From assembly GCA_036872755.1 (NCBI GenBank), contig JAVHNS010000012.1, forward strand, positions 1,302,001 to 1,366,000: a stretch of DNA of 64,000 nucleotides. The letters run 5' to 3'. Shown piece after piece: positions 51,801-63,334 of this stretch. The notes beneath the pieces are model-generated. The model had not been told where the DNA came from. It ran no database searches and saw only the letters and a program-made list of their open reading frames with translations. Numbering within the stretch: position 1 is the first letter of the stretch; the number at the start of each line of letters is the position of its first letter. Both the position numbers and the translations under genes were made by a program. The stretch comes from Orbilia blumenaviensis. Taxonomy: Eukaryota > Ascomycota > Orbiliomycetes > Orbiliales > Orbiliaceae.

Positions 51801-52656
51801 CCATATCTGGATGCTCTGGCCCGGCTTCAAAGTAGTCATATCCGACTCCTTTAACTAGAACAATATGGGTGGTAGCTTCGTCGTTAAAAACTTCCATGCC
51901 CGGAATATCTGGGGCAATATCATGAATGAAAATGGGTATCATTTCGTTAACATTATCGCTGGAAGTTGCGACTATTGAGAGAACATGTCGTCTCTTTGAA
52001 TCTGATATGCGCTGACTGAAGACCTCCATGGAGGCATGCTTCGTAGGCCGCAGGGAGAATTGATCAGGCATCCCTAGATTTGTTGCAATCGGGCGCAGGT
52101 GGCTGGAGTCGAAAGATTCGGTTAGACTGGCGAAAACTGTAAGTGTCGCAGACTTCTCGAAAATTTCCGCTGGATGGCTAGTCTGTGGGTATTCTCGGTC
52201 CCAGTTCCGTGTGGGGCTTCTGGGAACTGGCGTGGCTTCGACAGTTCTGAAATATTTAAAAGGTTCGGTAGTCGTGCTACCCTCCGATATCTCGACAATG
52301 GCGAGAGTTTGAGTTGCCGGGTCGCCTGGAGCGGAACTACTTGATGGCCAGGGGAAGACCAAGGTTTTGGTCCCTTGGCCGCCTGAGTGGCCATCTTCGT
52401 CCGCGGCCTCCGGCTCCTCGGCCGTTAGGGTCAGGATTTGACCCGCCGACCTGTCCCCGGCTCGCGAGCCCAGGGACCTTTTAGAATATTCCCCGGCTTG
52501 GGGGGCAATATTCTCCACGGCTGGAGGTAGTTGGGCCGCAGGAACCGTTAAAACGGTGTCCCCTGCGCGTCCCACGAGGACGGCCCCATGCCATGGGAGC
52601 TCAGCTTGCACCGAGAATATCAGGGTGGCAACCCCGAAGACACGAAGCCAAAACAT
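48844..52656 (-). CDS. Large Ser/Thr/Pro-rich secreted or surface protein
   Basis: A protein of 1248 residues. Exons are 52656-51535 and 51468-48844, joined in phase 0 by a 66-nt intron (GTAAGT donor, ACTAG acceptor). The second exon is open without a stop from 51468 to 48844. An 18-residue signal peptide begins at the ATG at 52656. Most of the chain is low-complexity and rich in Ser, Thr and Pro, as in heavily O-glycosylated mucin-like wall proteins. Two hydrophobic helices lie near the C-terminus, at about 1153-1177 and 1206-1226, separated by a charged loop (IKTRLLADKKYRGYERM). A short tail follows. This suggests anchoring in the plasma membrane with a long extracellular stalk, perhaps as a wall sensor. 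Homology is not recognised, so this is description rather than assignment. Confidence 0.75.
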
Positions 52657-53888
52657 CTTTGGCAAAGATATTCTTGTTTGAATATAGTGTTCGTAGTTTA
52701 TTGATATATCGCTTCGATTGATTCTCGTTAGGGGGAGTTAGCGTTGCGATGGATCAGGTGGGCTATTTGGAAGCCCGTGAACGCCAATGAGACGATGAGG
52801 GAAGAAGGGGAGAGAAAAGGGATAGAGGACCAGTCGGTTGGGCTTTTATGCCCGTCCCCCTCCCTTCTAGAATCATCCGCTCTACATATTTCTTGCTACG
52901 ATTAAATATTATATAGCATCACAATAATAATTATTTTAGTTGTGCCAGTATATTTTGTCTAACTCGCGAGGATCCGTAGATTTACACTGAGGTACTCGAA
53001 TAAATTACGACTGTAAAGAATAAACGTGGTTAGTTCAATTGATATATCGATAAATAATATAAAATGTGTTCATGATCTAGACTTCGAATATATAATATAA
53101 ATTGTGCGTGAATAAGCGTTTTGTGTGTACCACATAACTGGAGTCTTGTAGCCAATCTGCATATGATAAACAGCACTATACTAGACGGTAGATATATTTA
53201 CCCAAATATCCACTCATAATTCTGTCGTGTTTACGATCGATTGCCAATATACGACTAGGTACCGTAGGGGTTTTTGGTGGTTTTCTGAGACTGCTTTTGA
53301 ATATTAAAACATTTTACAAAGAAAGCAAGCCGTCTTATTTCCTTTAAGTCATTGTTTATACTGTTTTAAGTTCCTTTTTTTCTATAAACCGTCTTGAGAA
53401 ACCAGCCAAAACCCCGTACGGTAATATTTGAATGTTAAAAGTTGTATATATGTATATATATGTGACTTTCGTGGTCGGGGCTCGTCGCCCACGTTGACTA
53501 AATATTGTGTTGAATACACATTTTCCAACAGAAGCCTCCCACAACATGCAGTGCAGCTATTGGCGACCCCCCCCTATGTCGTTGCTGGGCCATTGATTCT
53601 AAATTTGCACACTATCAGTTGTATTTGGCTGTAAAAAGTTGCACACGCTGTCATTTAATATTTTTTAATGGGAAACGCGGCATGTCTTCGAGCACTAGAC
53701 CGGCCTTCGAGAACATGTTATATTCACTAGGTGGTTAAGGGAGCCTGACGGTCTTAGTAGCTAAGACATCCTATACTAGGTAGGTATATACCTAAGTAAT
53801 ATATGATACATATATCGGATCCGAGGTACCTAGGTCTGGGGAGACTAGCTTAAAGTGCCTAGCCGATACAATTTGACCCGTTGCGTTC
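52657..53888. other. Intergenic, promoter of the surface-protein gene
   Basis: About 1.2 kb between two minus-strand genes. The left part must be the promoter of the 52656 gene. The rest is AT-rich 3' flank of the methyltransferase gene. No gene is seen. Confidence 0.55.
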
Positions 53889-54719
53889 TTACGCCGGCCG
53901 GGCTCTCGAGTTCAACACCTCATCCTTCCATTTCCATATGCTCCACTCAACTAATAGTTCATCATCAAACAAGGCACCGTTGGCGGTTTCTTTGCCTTCC
54001 TGGATAGCCTCTAGCCCGGCCTCATCAAATCTTTCCCACAAGTCTCGAATTTCGTCCAAGTATGCCACCCTCATAGGGTAGGCTATCAGGACTCTCGACT
54101 CCGGATCCGAATACAACCAGTTTTTGATTACGTCTGTTAGCATTTCTGGGTGCTCTTCCGAGTAAACAGTATCTGCAGCCAAAATTACATGCGCCTTCGA
54201 GTTTGACGAAAAGTATATCCTCTTGTTTGTGTTCAGTGATAATATCGAAGGTGACTTCCAGTCCAGAGTTCCACAGCGAACACTTTCTTCTTTCACTTTG
54301 GCTATGCTATTTAGTACCCCGTCGACTGTATTAAGGTCTACGTTGAGCTGTATCCCGGGGATTATAGGCTCTAGATCGGTCAAGATTACTGGCTGGCGCC
54401 AAATAGCCCCCGCGGATATCCCCACCAGGCCTGTCCCCGCACCCAATTCGAGAATAGGTAGAACGTCAATATCCTCATCGTTGGAATCGGTAGGAAATTT
54501 GATCTTGATATGGCGGAGGAGGCCGGCGAGGATATGGGATGATGCCCATGTTTCGAGTGGTAGGTTCTGGGCGCTCAGATTGGGCTCTGTGATTTTAACT
54601 TCTATGGTGCTTCCATGGTTATCCGTCGGGACAGTGAACCTTTTAATTGCGTATCCACTTGGCGGGGTCGTTGTCGCTGGCGATGTTGTAGTCGGAGATG
54701 TAGATATCGAAGACGTCAT
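53889..54719 (-). CDS. METTL21/EFM-type protein methyltransferase
   Basis: A single-exon S-adenosylmethionine-dependent methyltransferase of 276 residues. The SAM-binding motif I, LELGAGTGLVG, is at residues 90-100, preceded by the family's ETWAS segment at 56-60. The acidic motif TDLEP follows at 114-118. The post-motif A-A-D-T-V-Y (181-186) matches the D-x-x-Y of the METTL21-like (family 16) protein-lysine methyltransferases. Yeast relatives such as Efm2 methylate translation elongation factors. The exact target here cannot be told from sequence, and Rrg1-like members are an alternative. The first 22 residues are Ser/Thr/Pro-rich and probably disordered. The length is typical. No targeting signal is seen, so it is probably cytosolic or nuclear. 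Confidence 0.9.
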   Translation of the reverse strand: MTSSISTSPTTTSPATTTPPSGYAIKRFTVPTDNHGSTIEVKITEPNLSAQNLPLETWASSHILAGLLRHIKIKFPTDSNDEDIDVLPILELGAGTGLVGISAGAIWRQPVILTDLEPIIPGIQLNVDLNTVDGVLNSIAKVKEESVRCGTLDWKSPSILSLNTNKRIYFSSNSKAHVILAADTVYSEEHPEMLTDVIKNWLYSDPESRVLIAYPMRVAYLDEIRDLWERFDEAGLEAIQEGKETANGALFDDELLVEWSIWKWKDEVLNSRARPA

Positions 54720-55248
54720 TTTTAAATCTTGTGGATTTTGGAGGTCTCGGTTTAGACTTGATCTTGATATTGGTACACGTAGGCTTGATAGGGCACGTAA
54801 TTCGATTCGTCAAGTGGTGACTGTTGATGGTGAGAAGGATAGGGGGATGCGAATATTTTAAAAAGAACGTGAAGTAAAAGCAGTGGCTTATTTTCTTGGT
54901 GTAAGTATTTCGATCTTCAGGAACACCCTGCTGTATACTTAAAATAAACTCTCTGTCGCTTCATTAGTCACTCATAGGAGATCGCCCCTTTGCGAACTCT
55001 CCTCAGCTCGGGATTTTTTTTTGTCTCTCACAAATTTCCAACAAAGCCTCATATTTCAAAAATGTGTTGTAATGTCGCGACAATGTTGCAGTCGGGATTC
55101 GAGGTTTCACAAGGCGGGTCTTCGATAAATTACGTAAAAAGCGAAAAACCTTGAACATTTTTTATGCATGATACCATTCTGGAAGTTCTCGGCCTTCAAA
55201 AGCGTTATCGAGTCAACTACTCTGAGGTATACTTATACTATTACTCGG
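54720..55248. other. Intergenic
   Basis: About 530 bp between the start of the methyltransferase gene and the stop of the 1152-residue gene, both on the minus strand. It holds the methyltransferase promoter. Nothing else is seen. Confidence 0.55.
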
Positions 55249-58200
55249 CTAGCTCGAAGGGGGGTTCAATGTAATATACAATGTCTTGGATTCCGCCTTG
55301 CCTGATTTATACACCTCTTGAACGATAGCCTCAATGGATGTTACTTTCTTGTAGGATTGTACCAAGACTCTGCTGAGCATAAAGCTCATTTCCTTAACGT
55401 CAGTGACCTTGACAACTTTTCTGGTACTTCTTGGAAGCAGAATTAACTGTAAGGCATTGTTTTCCGTCGAATACAGAGCCCTGACGTAAAACCGCAAGTT
55501 CGATAGCATCACTGCTCCGGGGCCCCGATAGGCCTTTGTAAGACTTGGTTTTGTTGGATGTGCCATTGGGATGGTAATAGTCACGGAAGAAAGCTCATAG
55601 TCGAATGCGGAGTTTTGGTACACGATGGAGAATACTAAATCTTGTTCTTCAGGAAGCATATTAATCATGGTAGCTTTAGGATTTGAGGCTGGCGCGACTC
55701 TGTATTTGAACTCCGGAGGTCCTGCAGCTACCCAAATGAAGCTGTCATCGCCTGAATCATGGCTGGTGAATTCAATGTCTGAAAAGGCGGGTGATGTTGG
55801 CGTAAGTATAATCTCTGCTGGGCTTGAAGGGGTTCCGGGTGCCGATAATAGAATTGGTAATTCTTCATTTGTGTTGTAAATTTCCGCGGGAATCAGCCTT
55901 TTAAATCGGGGAAGACCCCCGTTTAATTTCAATGGCGGAGCAGACGACCTATCCTCAAAGGTAGGATGGGGGGCACTCTCCAAGGCAGCCGGTGGCGCTG
56001 GTCTTTGCAGTGTAATGACCGGGAAGTTGGGCGGGAAGGTATGCGACACCGTGAAAGGCGCTATGTCTTCACGTTTTGGGAGATCGATTTTAAGTTGCCA
56101 GCAAGGATCATTGAGCTGGTATGCCATCATTGCGGCAGATGGACAGACTTCTGTAAACCAGTTTTCATGCAGCTGATTCATACTTGTGGTCATTGTGTTA
56201 TAAAGGTCCTGGGCGAAAGGCTTAACATTAAGCGTTCGGACGTCATCTTTGCCAGGTCCTCCCCAGACAAAAAGTCGTGCTCTTCCATCTTTGTTAGGCT
56301 CTTCTCTCGACTGTCTGATCTTGGCAATCGCTTCGTTCCTACTACTGTCGCTTGGATCCACTACCGTATATATTCTTTTATAGTAGACCTGAATATCTGA
56401 TATAAAAAGCTCCCTAGCAGCCGTGAAGGAGAGTTGGTGAGCAGGCTGAGTGAAAGTAATTGATTTCAGTTCAAGGCCATCGGGGTCGGGTTTGTGGTTG
56501 AAGAAACCAAGCATCACTCCCCTGTCTACGATCTCGTGGCGGATCAGTGTTGGAGTATGTTTGGCGTCCGCTTCAGGCTCCATGGTCACCTTCAGGTCAG
56601 GAAACATGGTTACAAGAATGGACCGCATGTAGAAACCATATCGTGGAACTGGTGGAGGATATCCTAACTCCGAATTTGGTGTTTCCAGATAGCGGTTGAA
56701 TGCCATTTTTATTGCATCTCTAACCCTATCTCTCCTGCGATCAACAAGGTTGCCAATGCTTAGAGCTCCATCCAGTAGAGCGTCAATCCAATTGGGATCA
56801 ATATAGAACATCCGAAGGGTCTCCTGTGGGAGGTGGGAGGCATCAGTCAGGAGGTAGTTGTGTGGTACCCTGATCAAATAAATCAAATCGCAAAGAAATT
56901 TCAGAATCACCACCCAATCAGCAGAGTATGGCGTATTGTGCTCGTCGTATGGAGGGAGGTAGGCCAGCTTGGGATTTGGGTCTGTACTACTAGCTACTAG
57001 ATATGCAGCTTTCAGTAGTTCTTCGTCAAGAAACAGCCCCATCCCCTCGCTATGATAGGACAGGTCCGGAATCTTAGGCCCACTGGGTTTCTGCCAACGG
57101 TGTGCCATGTTAACTGCACTGAATGATTCAGCCATATCATTTAGCGAATTAATAGAATCTCCCATTTCTGCTATCAAGTCTGTTTTGCTTTTAATGTCTA
57201 TACCTGCGAGATTAAGGACTTTGAGCTGCGCTGCCGGAGTCGCAAGTTGTAGGATGAGCTTCCGGGTACGGCTCAGCGCTGAAGAGTAGGCATGGTCTGC
57301 CATGGCTAGAGTTTTTCCCAAATTCCATGCCGCGGAATAGGTTACATCCATAATTCCAAGCTTTTGGTCCAGTATTAAAACAGAAGATCCTGAGGTTGAG
57401 CAGAGGTCCCAGTCGTATTGGGCAACAACGGTGGGGGTTAGAGGGCTTCTATTAAATGCAACAGTGGTCTCCCCAGTTTGAACTCGATAACGGATCATCG
57501 AGTAACCATCGTTGACTCTTTGGAGCAGCCGACTCTGAATGTCGCTTTCATCCGCATTCTTCAAATTTGGCACTATTGGACGCAGCATTGCACAAGAATC
57601 CCCGACTCTTGTAAATGCGTCTGCAACATTTAAAGAGTTGGCGGGAAGACACATATACGTCCAACTATAGAGCGAAATCATGGCTACCCGCTTACTCTTT
57701 GAAGGGTCTGATGACGGAAGTACGGGGAAAGGAGATATGTCCTCAATCTCCTCCAACGAGACAATATGAACGAAAACTTGGGTAGGTTCGTTTATTGTTA
57801 GTGGCCCGGCACGATGTGATACCACTATACCGAATTCTCGGTCCAAAATCTCATCTTCATCGTATGCGTCCGCGTCCGCCATTCCCTGAGTGTTGAGTCG
57901 CCTAACATGGGCAAGGTATTTATACTTCGAAATATCAGTTTCAGTTGAAGGCACAATGTTTCCATTTTTGTCGTAGGTTGAAAAAAGGCTATTGAAGAGC
58001 TCTGGCTTTAGAAAAATGACCTGAGTTGTGGTCTCTGTAGCGTCTTTGATTGTAGTAAACGGCCGCGCGACTTGTTCTTTGTCGATCTTTAGGATATCGG
58101 CCAGAGGCATCTCAAAACCTAGGGTCTCGTTTGCGGCCACGGAGCCTTTAACACTCGTATTGTTGAAGAACGAATTGTCGCCTTTCAGCTCAGTGTCAGA

Positions 58201-58707
58201 GAGCGCAAGCTCGTCCTTGGTAAATACTAAGCAGGCGATCCACGGCACAGTATTCAATGTATCTTTTTTATCCATATCATCTGTCGGTTTCTTGAACCGA
58301 ACTTGCCGCTCCCACGGTAAAGTCGCGTCGTTGGTAACTAAATGAGGCAGAACTTCGGGCCGGCCTGTATGGCCTTGGGGAGGGAATACTGAGTAGATGC
58401 CATCGTTGGGGAGGGCAAACTTTGGACCCAGGGCTGTGAACTTCTGGGTTGTGCTTCGGATTATTGTTGACGGATCGTTTTCAATTTCAGCAATTGTTTG
58501 GGTAATTTCAACCACATGAGGTCCTGCTTTGACGCCCGGGTTATCGCTAGAGTATAGCTGCGCGTACCCTGATGGCAAAGGATCCCTCTTTGGTTGTTCA
58601 TCATTAGATGAGAGTTTTAGATCTTTCAGCAGTCTCCTACCATGACGGAGAGCTAGGTATCGCTGCGAGGAAATGGGCTTGCAGTGACGGCGGGGAGGGG
58701 CGCCCAT
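55249..58707 (-). CDS. Large intronless protein of bacterial type, function unknown
   Basis: An open frame of 1152 residues with no intron, unlike most genes in the window. It has no signal peptide or membrane segment. Segments I recall from uncharacterised bacterial proteins (actinobacteria, myxobacteria) include FALPNDGIYSVFPP...LPHLV...TLPWERQ at residues 97-134 and PWIACLVFTKDE after it. Others are SAAWNLGKTLA near 455 and FYIDPNWIDALLDGALSIG near 632-652. The last of these is followed by a basic RRRDRVRD segment. The C-terminal part alternates short strands and loops and ends with beta-rich sequence. No catalytic motif is recognised. A partner of similar bacterial flavour begins at 63335, with a lectin-like gene between them. 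The start at 58707 is the first ATG of the frame and is preceded by TTCACA. Horizontal acquisition is possible but unproven. Confidence 0.82.
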   Translation of the reverse strand: MGAPPRRHCKPISSQRYLALRHGRRLLKDLKLSSNDEQPKRDPLPSGYAQLYSSDNPGVKAGPHVVEITQTIAEIENDPSTIIRSTTQKFTALGPKFALPNDGIYSVFPPQGHTGRPEVLPHLVTNDATLPWERQVRFKKPTDDMDKKDTLNTVPWIACLVFTKDELALSDTELKGDNSFFNNTSVKGSVAANETLGFEMPLADILKIDKEQVARPFTTIKDATETTTQVIFLKPELFNSLFSTYDKNGNIVPSTETDISKYKYLAHVRRLNTQGMADADAYDEDEILDREFGIVVSHRAGPLTINEPTQVFVHIVSLEEIEDISPFPVLPSSDPSKSKRVAMISLYSWTYMCLPANSLNVADAFTRVGDSCAMLRPIVPNLKNADESDIQSRLLQRVNDGYSMIRYRVQTGETTVAFNRSPLTPTVVAQYDWDLCSTSGSSVLILDQKLGIMDVTYSAAWNLGKTLAMADHAYSSALSRTRKLILQLATPAAQLKVLNLAGIDIKSKTDLIAEMGDSINSLNDMAESFSAVNMAHRWQKPSGPKIPDLSYHSEGMGLFLDEELLKAAYLVASSTDPNPKLAYLPPYDEHNTPYSADWVVILKFLCDLIYLIRVPHNYLLTDASHLPQETLRMFYIDPNWIDALLDGALSIGNLVDRRRDRVRDAIKMAFNRYLETPNSELGYPPPVPRYGFYMRSILVTMFPDLKVTMEPEADAKHTPTLIRHEIVDRGVMLGFFNHKPDPDGLELKSITFTQPAHQLSFTAARELFISDIQVYYKRIYTVVDPSDSSRNEAIAKIRQSREEPNKDGRARLFVWGGPGKDDVRTLNVKPFAQDLYNTMTTSMNQLHENWFTEVCPSAAMMAYQLNDPCWQLKIDLPKREDIAPFTVSHTFPPNFPVITLQRPAPPAALESAPHPTFEDRSSAPPLKLNGGLPRFKRLIPAEIYNTNEELPILLSAPGTPSSPAEIILTPTSPAFSDIEFTSHDSGDDSFIWVAAGPPEFKYRVAPASNPKATMINMLPEEQDLVFSIVYQNSAFDYELSSVTITIPMAHPTKPSLTKAYRGPGAVMLSNLRFYVRALYSTENNALQLILLPRSTRKVVKVTDVKEMSFMLSRVLVQSYKKVTSIEAIVQEVYKSGKAESKTLYITLNPPSS

Positions 58708-60606
58708 TGTGAAAGTTGGCCGTAAAACTTAGTGTGAACTCCTGGGAGAGTGGAACTTCAAAAAAATGATGCTCAAGATCATGTGCACTATGAAAACAAT
58801 ACAATTAAGACAGATTATCTAGATCATGTCGAACCCTTTCACATACCGATTAACTGGAGTCTGCGATATCGAGCAAATTCGAATTTAATTCGTAAGAGCC
58901 TATTGCGTTGGAAAAACGTTCCAGTTGGTCTTGCAAAGCGGTTTGGTAAACCAGCTGGCCAGGTCTCACATTCGAATCTGAGAAAGCCCAATTGTGCTAC
59001 TGGAGTGGTGGCTAAGTGCGACGGAATGATACCGACTCGAGCAACCCGCTATTCGCACGACTATAATTCATCAAATGGATGACAGATGACAATCAATTCA
59101 GGAACACAGCGTCTGATTTCGTTCGCACTGATGACCCGCTGCTGCTCTGGCTCCCAACGCAATATCGCCATGCAAGCTTTTTTGGTAACAGATAGGTGGC
59201 ATCGCGCATTCAGCCGCAGCAGAACTTAATATCGACCGGTTCCAGACGCACATGCATACACGAAAATGAAAATGCAGATGCAAATGCAAATGCAATGCAA
59301 TATGCACGAACTCTAACCCCGATTGCGATCTCTACATCAGACCCTTTTCCCCGTTGCAGATTATCCACAATGGAAGGATCTAGGATATTTACAGTATATC
59401 ACTTACCTATATCAAGCAATAAAGTCATACCCTACAGCCCAATAAGGACTTCAAAACTAACTCTCCAGTTCAGTTCAGCTGCGGGTAAAGGCTGGTGGAG
59501 TTGAGTTTATGAGACTGAGCTGTGGAGGCCTGAAAGCATGCAGGAGGCACGGGAACTCTTGGGCTGCAGGTCGAGGATAGCTTCGGCATTCTCATTGGCG
59601 CATATGATGTATATTGTGAGAAATTCGCTCTTTCAGAAATGCCCTCCCCTCTAATCTGCAGTATAGGGCTGAGGAGCGGCAGGAGACTTGGCCGCTGCAA
59701 CTACTATCCCGTGTTTTTCTAGCTCTTGCGGAATCCTGAGAGCACATACACAGGGTTTCCTACACTTCTCATATGAACGAACACAATTACGTATTAAAAG
59801 CTAAGTACTTACATACCGATATCGAAAGGAGAGGGATCGGAATGGCACCCGCTTTCAAGCAACCAGGGCGTTCACGCTTCAATCGCATTAGGGAAACTGT
59901 ATCTTTCCATTCCTTTCTAGTTTTAATTATAGTATCCCGGTCCTGACATATGTTCCTGCCGGATGTAATTTCAATTGGTTGCAAAAGTCAGAGCTCATCA
60001 CTATAGTACTATAGGTTACGGAATTTTGGCATTTCAAATTGAAGCACGTCATCCGAATCTAGGCTGAACTGTAAAAAAGTGTGCTGCAGCCATCACAGAG
60101 GAAGGCGTCGGCAGCTTTCCCACCAGCCTCGAGATTGATGTCGAGATTGCATTGATCACCTGCGCAGGTCATCGTGTTGGATCCTGTGAATCGACCTTCT
60201 TTTCCGAGCCGTCTTCACAATTGGGTCGGAAAAGATGACATACCTTGAATACTGCTGTGAGCTGAAGGTCCTACGGGCTGGTAGTAGCGCCGCAATCTCT
60301 CAAATTCGTCGTGGACTCTATATGCTTTGGGTTAAGTAAGATATATTCGTAGAGTCGTATTTTGAGACTTCCGTGAAGCGGAGTAGAGTGTTTAAAACCA
60401 AGGCTTCCTAGTCCTATCGCGAAGATATATACAGGTTCTAGCCTGACTTTTTGGAAAGAATTTTTTGTTCTCAGACTACAGTTATAACCCTCGAGTGTCG
60501 GACGAAGACTTAGTCAACAACTTAAGTACTGTAACATCCTTCTTCCATCTCAAACTCAAGAAAATTTAATTTTCGGACCATAAAAGTATTTGATCACATC
60601 AGAATC
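58708..60606. other. Divergent intergenic region
   Basis: About 1.9 kb between the 1152-residue gene (-) and the lectin-like gene (+), so it carries both promoters. It contains a short ATGCAA-type repeat near 59263-59302 and a GATATATACA motif near 60422. The open frame at 58750-59082 (+) does not resemble a protein family. Confidence 0.5.
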
Positions 60607-61835
60607 ATGGCTTCCGCTTCAAATCCAGTTACATCGGTTGTGAATCCCTTTAACCAAAAGGAGACTCTTCTCTACTATGTTACTTCAAAGCGTCAGCTCG
60701 CGCTTGAACGCTGGCCGCTGGACCCTGCTGCTGCTAGCAACCGCAGACTGCACAATGATAATGGAACGATCGGTGGCCGGTTTGCAACTCCTGGGGTACT
60801 CGCCACCGTAGTTCGTCAGGGAGTGGTAAGTCAGATATGCGTGTCTACACATTTTAAATTCCTTTCGATATGAGAACCGCCCCATACGTACCTCAAGATC
60901 GGCTGGTCCCTAATTCCACTGGATATGACAGATCACGGTTTATGGATTTCTCCCGGTAGACTCGTCTGATCACGTTGATATATCTGGCTCGGACGAACCT
61001 GCGAACGCAAGGACCGATCTCAACTATGTTGCTCAGTTGAGCCCGATCGTCAATCCGGTAAAGGCGGGAGAGGACATGCAAACTAGTTTGTTCGGTCTTG
61101 CGGCTGCGGATGACGGCGACACAACCACCTGGATCTACTATACGAAACTGCCGTATGTAAAAAAAACTGTTAAAATTCCATTGGCTCTCGGGGTCGGTCT
61201 CTTTGATGTGATACGGAGTCAACTAATAGATATCATATGGTACTATCTACAGAGCACCAGGAGAGGATCCAATCATTTACGAGAGCACAATCAATGTGGA
61301 CTCAGCAGTTGCGAATCCTCTAAATAAGGACCTGCAGCCCCTCGTCAACTCCAAACTGGCCGTCATTAAATATCCTGATTCCGATGACCGCGTGCTTTTC
61401 TATCAGGACAACGACAATGACAACAAAATCTACGCATACTTCCCCAGTCGTGATGAGGATAGCTGTAAGTTTTAATCCTTTCCCCGGTCAACTCTCAACG
61501 CAAGCGCCAATCTAATATCTCGGACAACTATAGCAAAAACCTTGAACCGATCAGCAGCTTTCCCAGGGACTCCTATAGCTGCCACTATCAGCGGTTCTGG
61601 CGATAACCTTGTAACTTATGTTTACTTTGTGGACCCATCCAAGGACCTTGTATGCTCCATCAAGAGGGGTGGAATTGATGGCAAATGGGAGGCGCCTATC
61701 CTTGTTCCCAGGTCAAAGAAGGTCAATGCGAACTCGCAGTTGACCGTGACTACGGATTCCAGGCACAACCACATTTTTTACATTGAAACAGGCGGACGTT
61801 CGTATACGGAATTGGTACACCCCTTGGTGAAATAA
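60607..61835 (+). CDS. Beta-propeller, fucose-lectin-like protein
   Basis: A protein of 317 residues. Exons are 60607-60825, 60932-61152, 61253-61464 and 61534-61835. Donors are GTAAGT, GTATGT and GTAAGT, with acceptors GACAG, CTACAG and ACTATAG. The chain consists of repeated blade-like units of the type (L/V)-x-Y-x-x-(D/S/T)..., for example LLYYVTSKRQLALERWPL, TWIYYTKL, RVLFYQDNDNDNKIYAYFP, NLVTYVYFVDPSKDLVCSI and HNHIFYIETGG. This is the pattern of fungal fucose-specific lectin-type beta-propellers. No signal peptide is present, as is usual for fungal cytoplasmic lectins. Sugar specificity cannot be read from this. The gene lies between two large bacterial-type genes and reads away from the one at 58707. 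A link between the three is inferred from position only. Confidence 0.72.
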
Positions 61836-63334
61836 ATGTAAATACTGGTATATCTTAAACTAGATTCTGTGGTTAGCCAAAACGAAGAGTCAATGGTTTT
61901 TTGAGGCCCCACATTTGCAATACTATCATACATGTCTCTAAATATTTATTATCAGCGAAGAAGTCGTTCATAGCACTCGCACTAAGGTCTCAGGCATAGT
62001 CTGGTCTCGGTCGCGAAGAGGCCATACGGCTAAGATTGTACCCGCACCGAATCTGAGTTTCGAGAGTTTTCTGCCAAATATTGCAAACCTTTTTAAGCTA
62101 GACGCGAATGCCGCAACCTTGTTGGAATCTGTTGGGTATGCTAGAGGCGGGGAGAACAGCTGGATCAAACCGGCGGCTTGTGCATAAGTACTTAATTGCT
62201 TGCATGTTAATATTCTTGCATGAAGTAATTAATTAGCCGTTATCAGGTCTCCTCTGTAGCAAAGTCTAGACGACTAAAATCAGGGTCCTATCAGCCCGTC
62301 CCAAAGTTCGATCTAGTGACAACCATGCTATATTGCGGCTGAGTTATAGAACAAACACGGAATTTCCCTGTCGAATCATGCAGATGCCCCAATCGCACTC
62401 GGGGCTTCCTTTAAAATGATTGGTTCAAAACCGAGCATCGTCATAGTCGTTCCTTCTTATGGACAGGGTGGAAAAGCTTACATTTTTGGCGACATCTCGA
62501 GCCTGCAAGGTGCGTTTCGAGCTGCATCGCTTGATCCTCCTCCTTGAAGTTAGACTTGGCCGGGCTTTTGATCCGCCTTATGGGGATTCCGAAAACCCAC
62601 GCCAAGATAATCCCTTTGAACAGACTTTCAGCCCAGTTCCACAAATATTGTGAAGCCCTTTAACAGCATCCTGTATGCAGCTGTAGTTTCAGGTGCTGGG
62701 AAGAACAATCACCTGCGAACGCCTCACCTCCATGTGCCGAGCATGCATCGCATTCTACCTAATCCAACTAGTCTGGTGCTACCGGATGGCCAACTGCAAT
62801 TATCGCTCGACTGTCAAAATGTACTTCCTTTCGAGTACAGGTACTTGCCAATTGAGTGCAATCAGGTACTGGGCAGGGCTGTCCGAATCCCATGGGCCCA
62901 TGTTTTGCACTACCGATCCACTCGCAGGGTCCATACGCCATAACTTCTAGTTCGCGAATTCGCCGATAGGTAAGCCAGAGAACAACCCACCGCTTGTTTT
63001 CGGTCACAGTTGTTTTCTCACGAACGGAAAAGCAGCCAAGTTCCTGCAAGTTTGGGGACAAATATGAAGTCCTAAGTAATTATTCGAAACCCAAAGGCTG
63101 CGTTCATGAACAACCGAGATTCAGATCCTAGCTTCAATCAATCTACTGCGCCTGCTAAAAACTACACCTATATGCCTCAGATTCTAATTCCCTATTTTGT
63201 TTCTTCTACATCTTTACTAATCTTCTTTTTCCCAAATTGATTGTATAAAATTGTGTATTGCTGCTTCAACAGAAGTAGATTCGAGGGATTAACCTAGAAT
63301 TTGAGAATCTGATTGAATTGGGTTGCTAAACACA
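61836..63334. other. Intergenic, no gene seen
   Basis: About 1.5 kb between two plus-strand genes. The last part holds the promoter of the partial gene at 63335. Frames at 62459-62950 overlap on both strands and match nothing. Confidence 0.5.
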
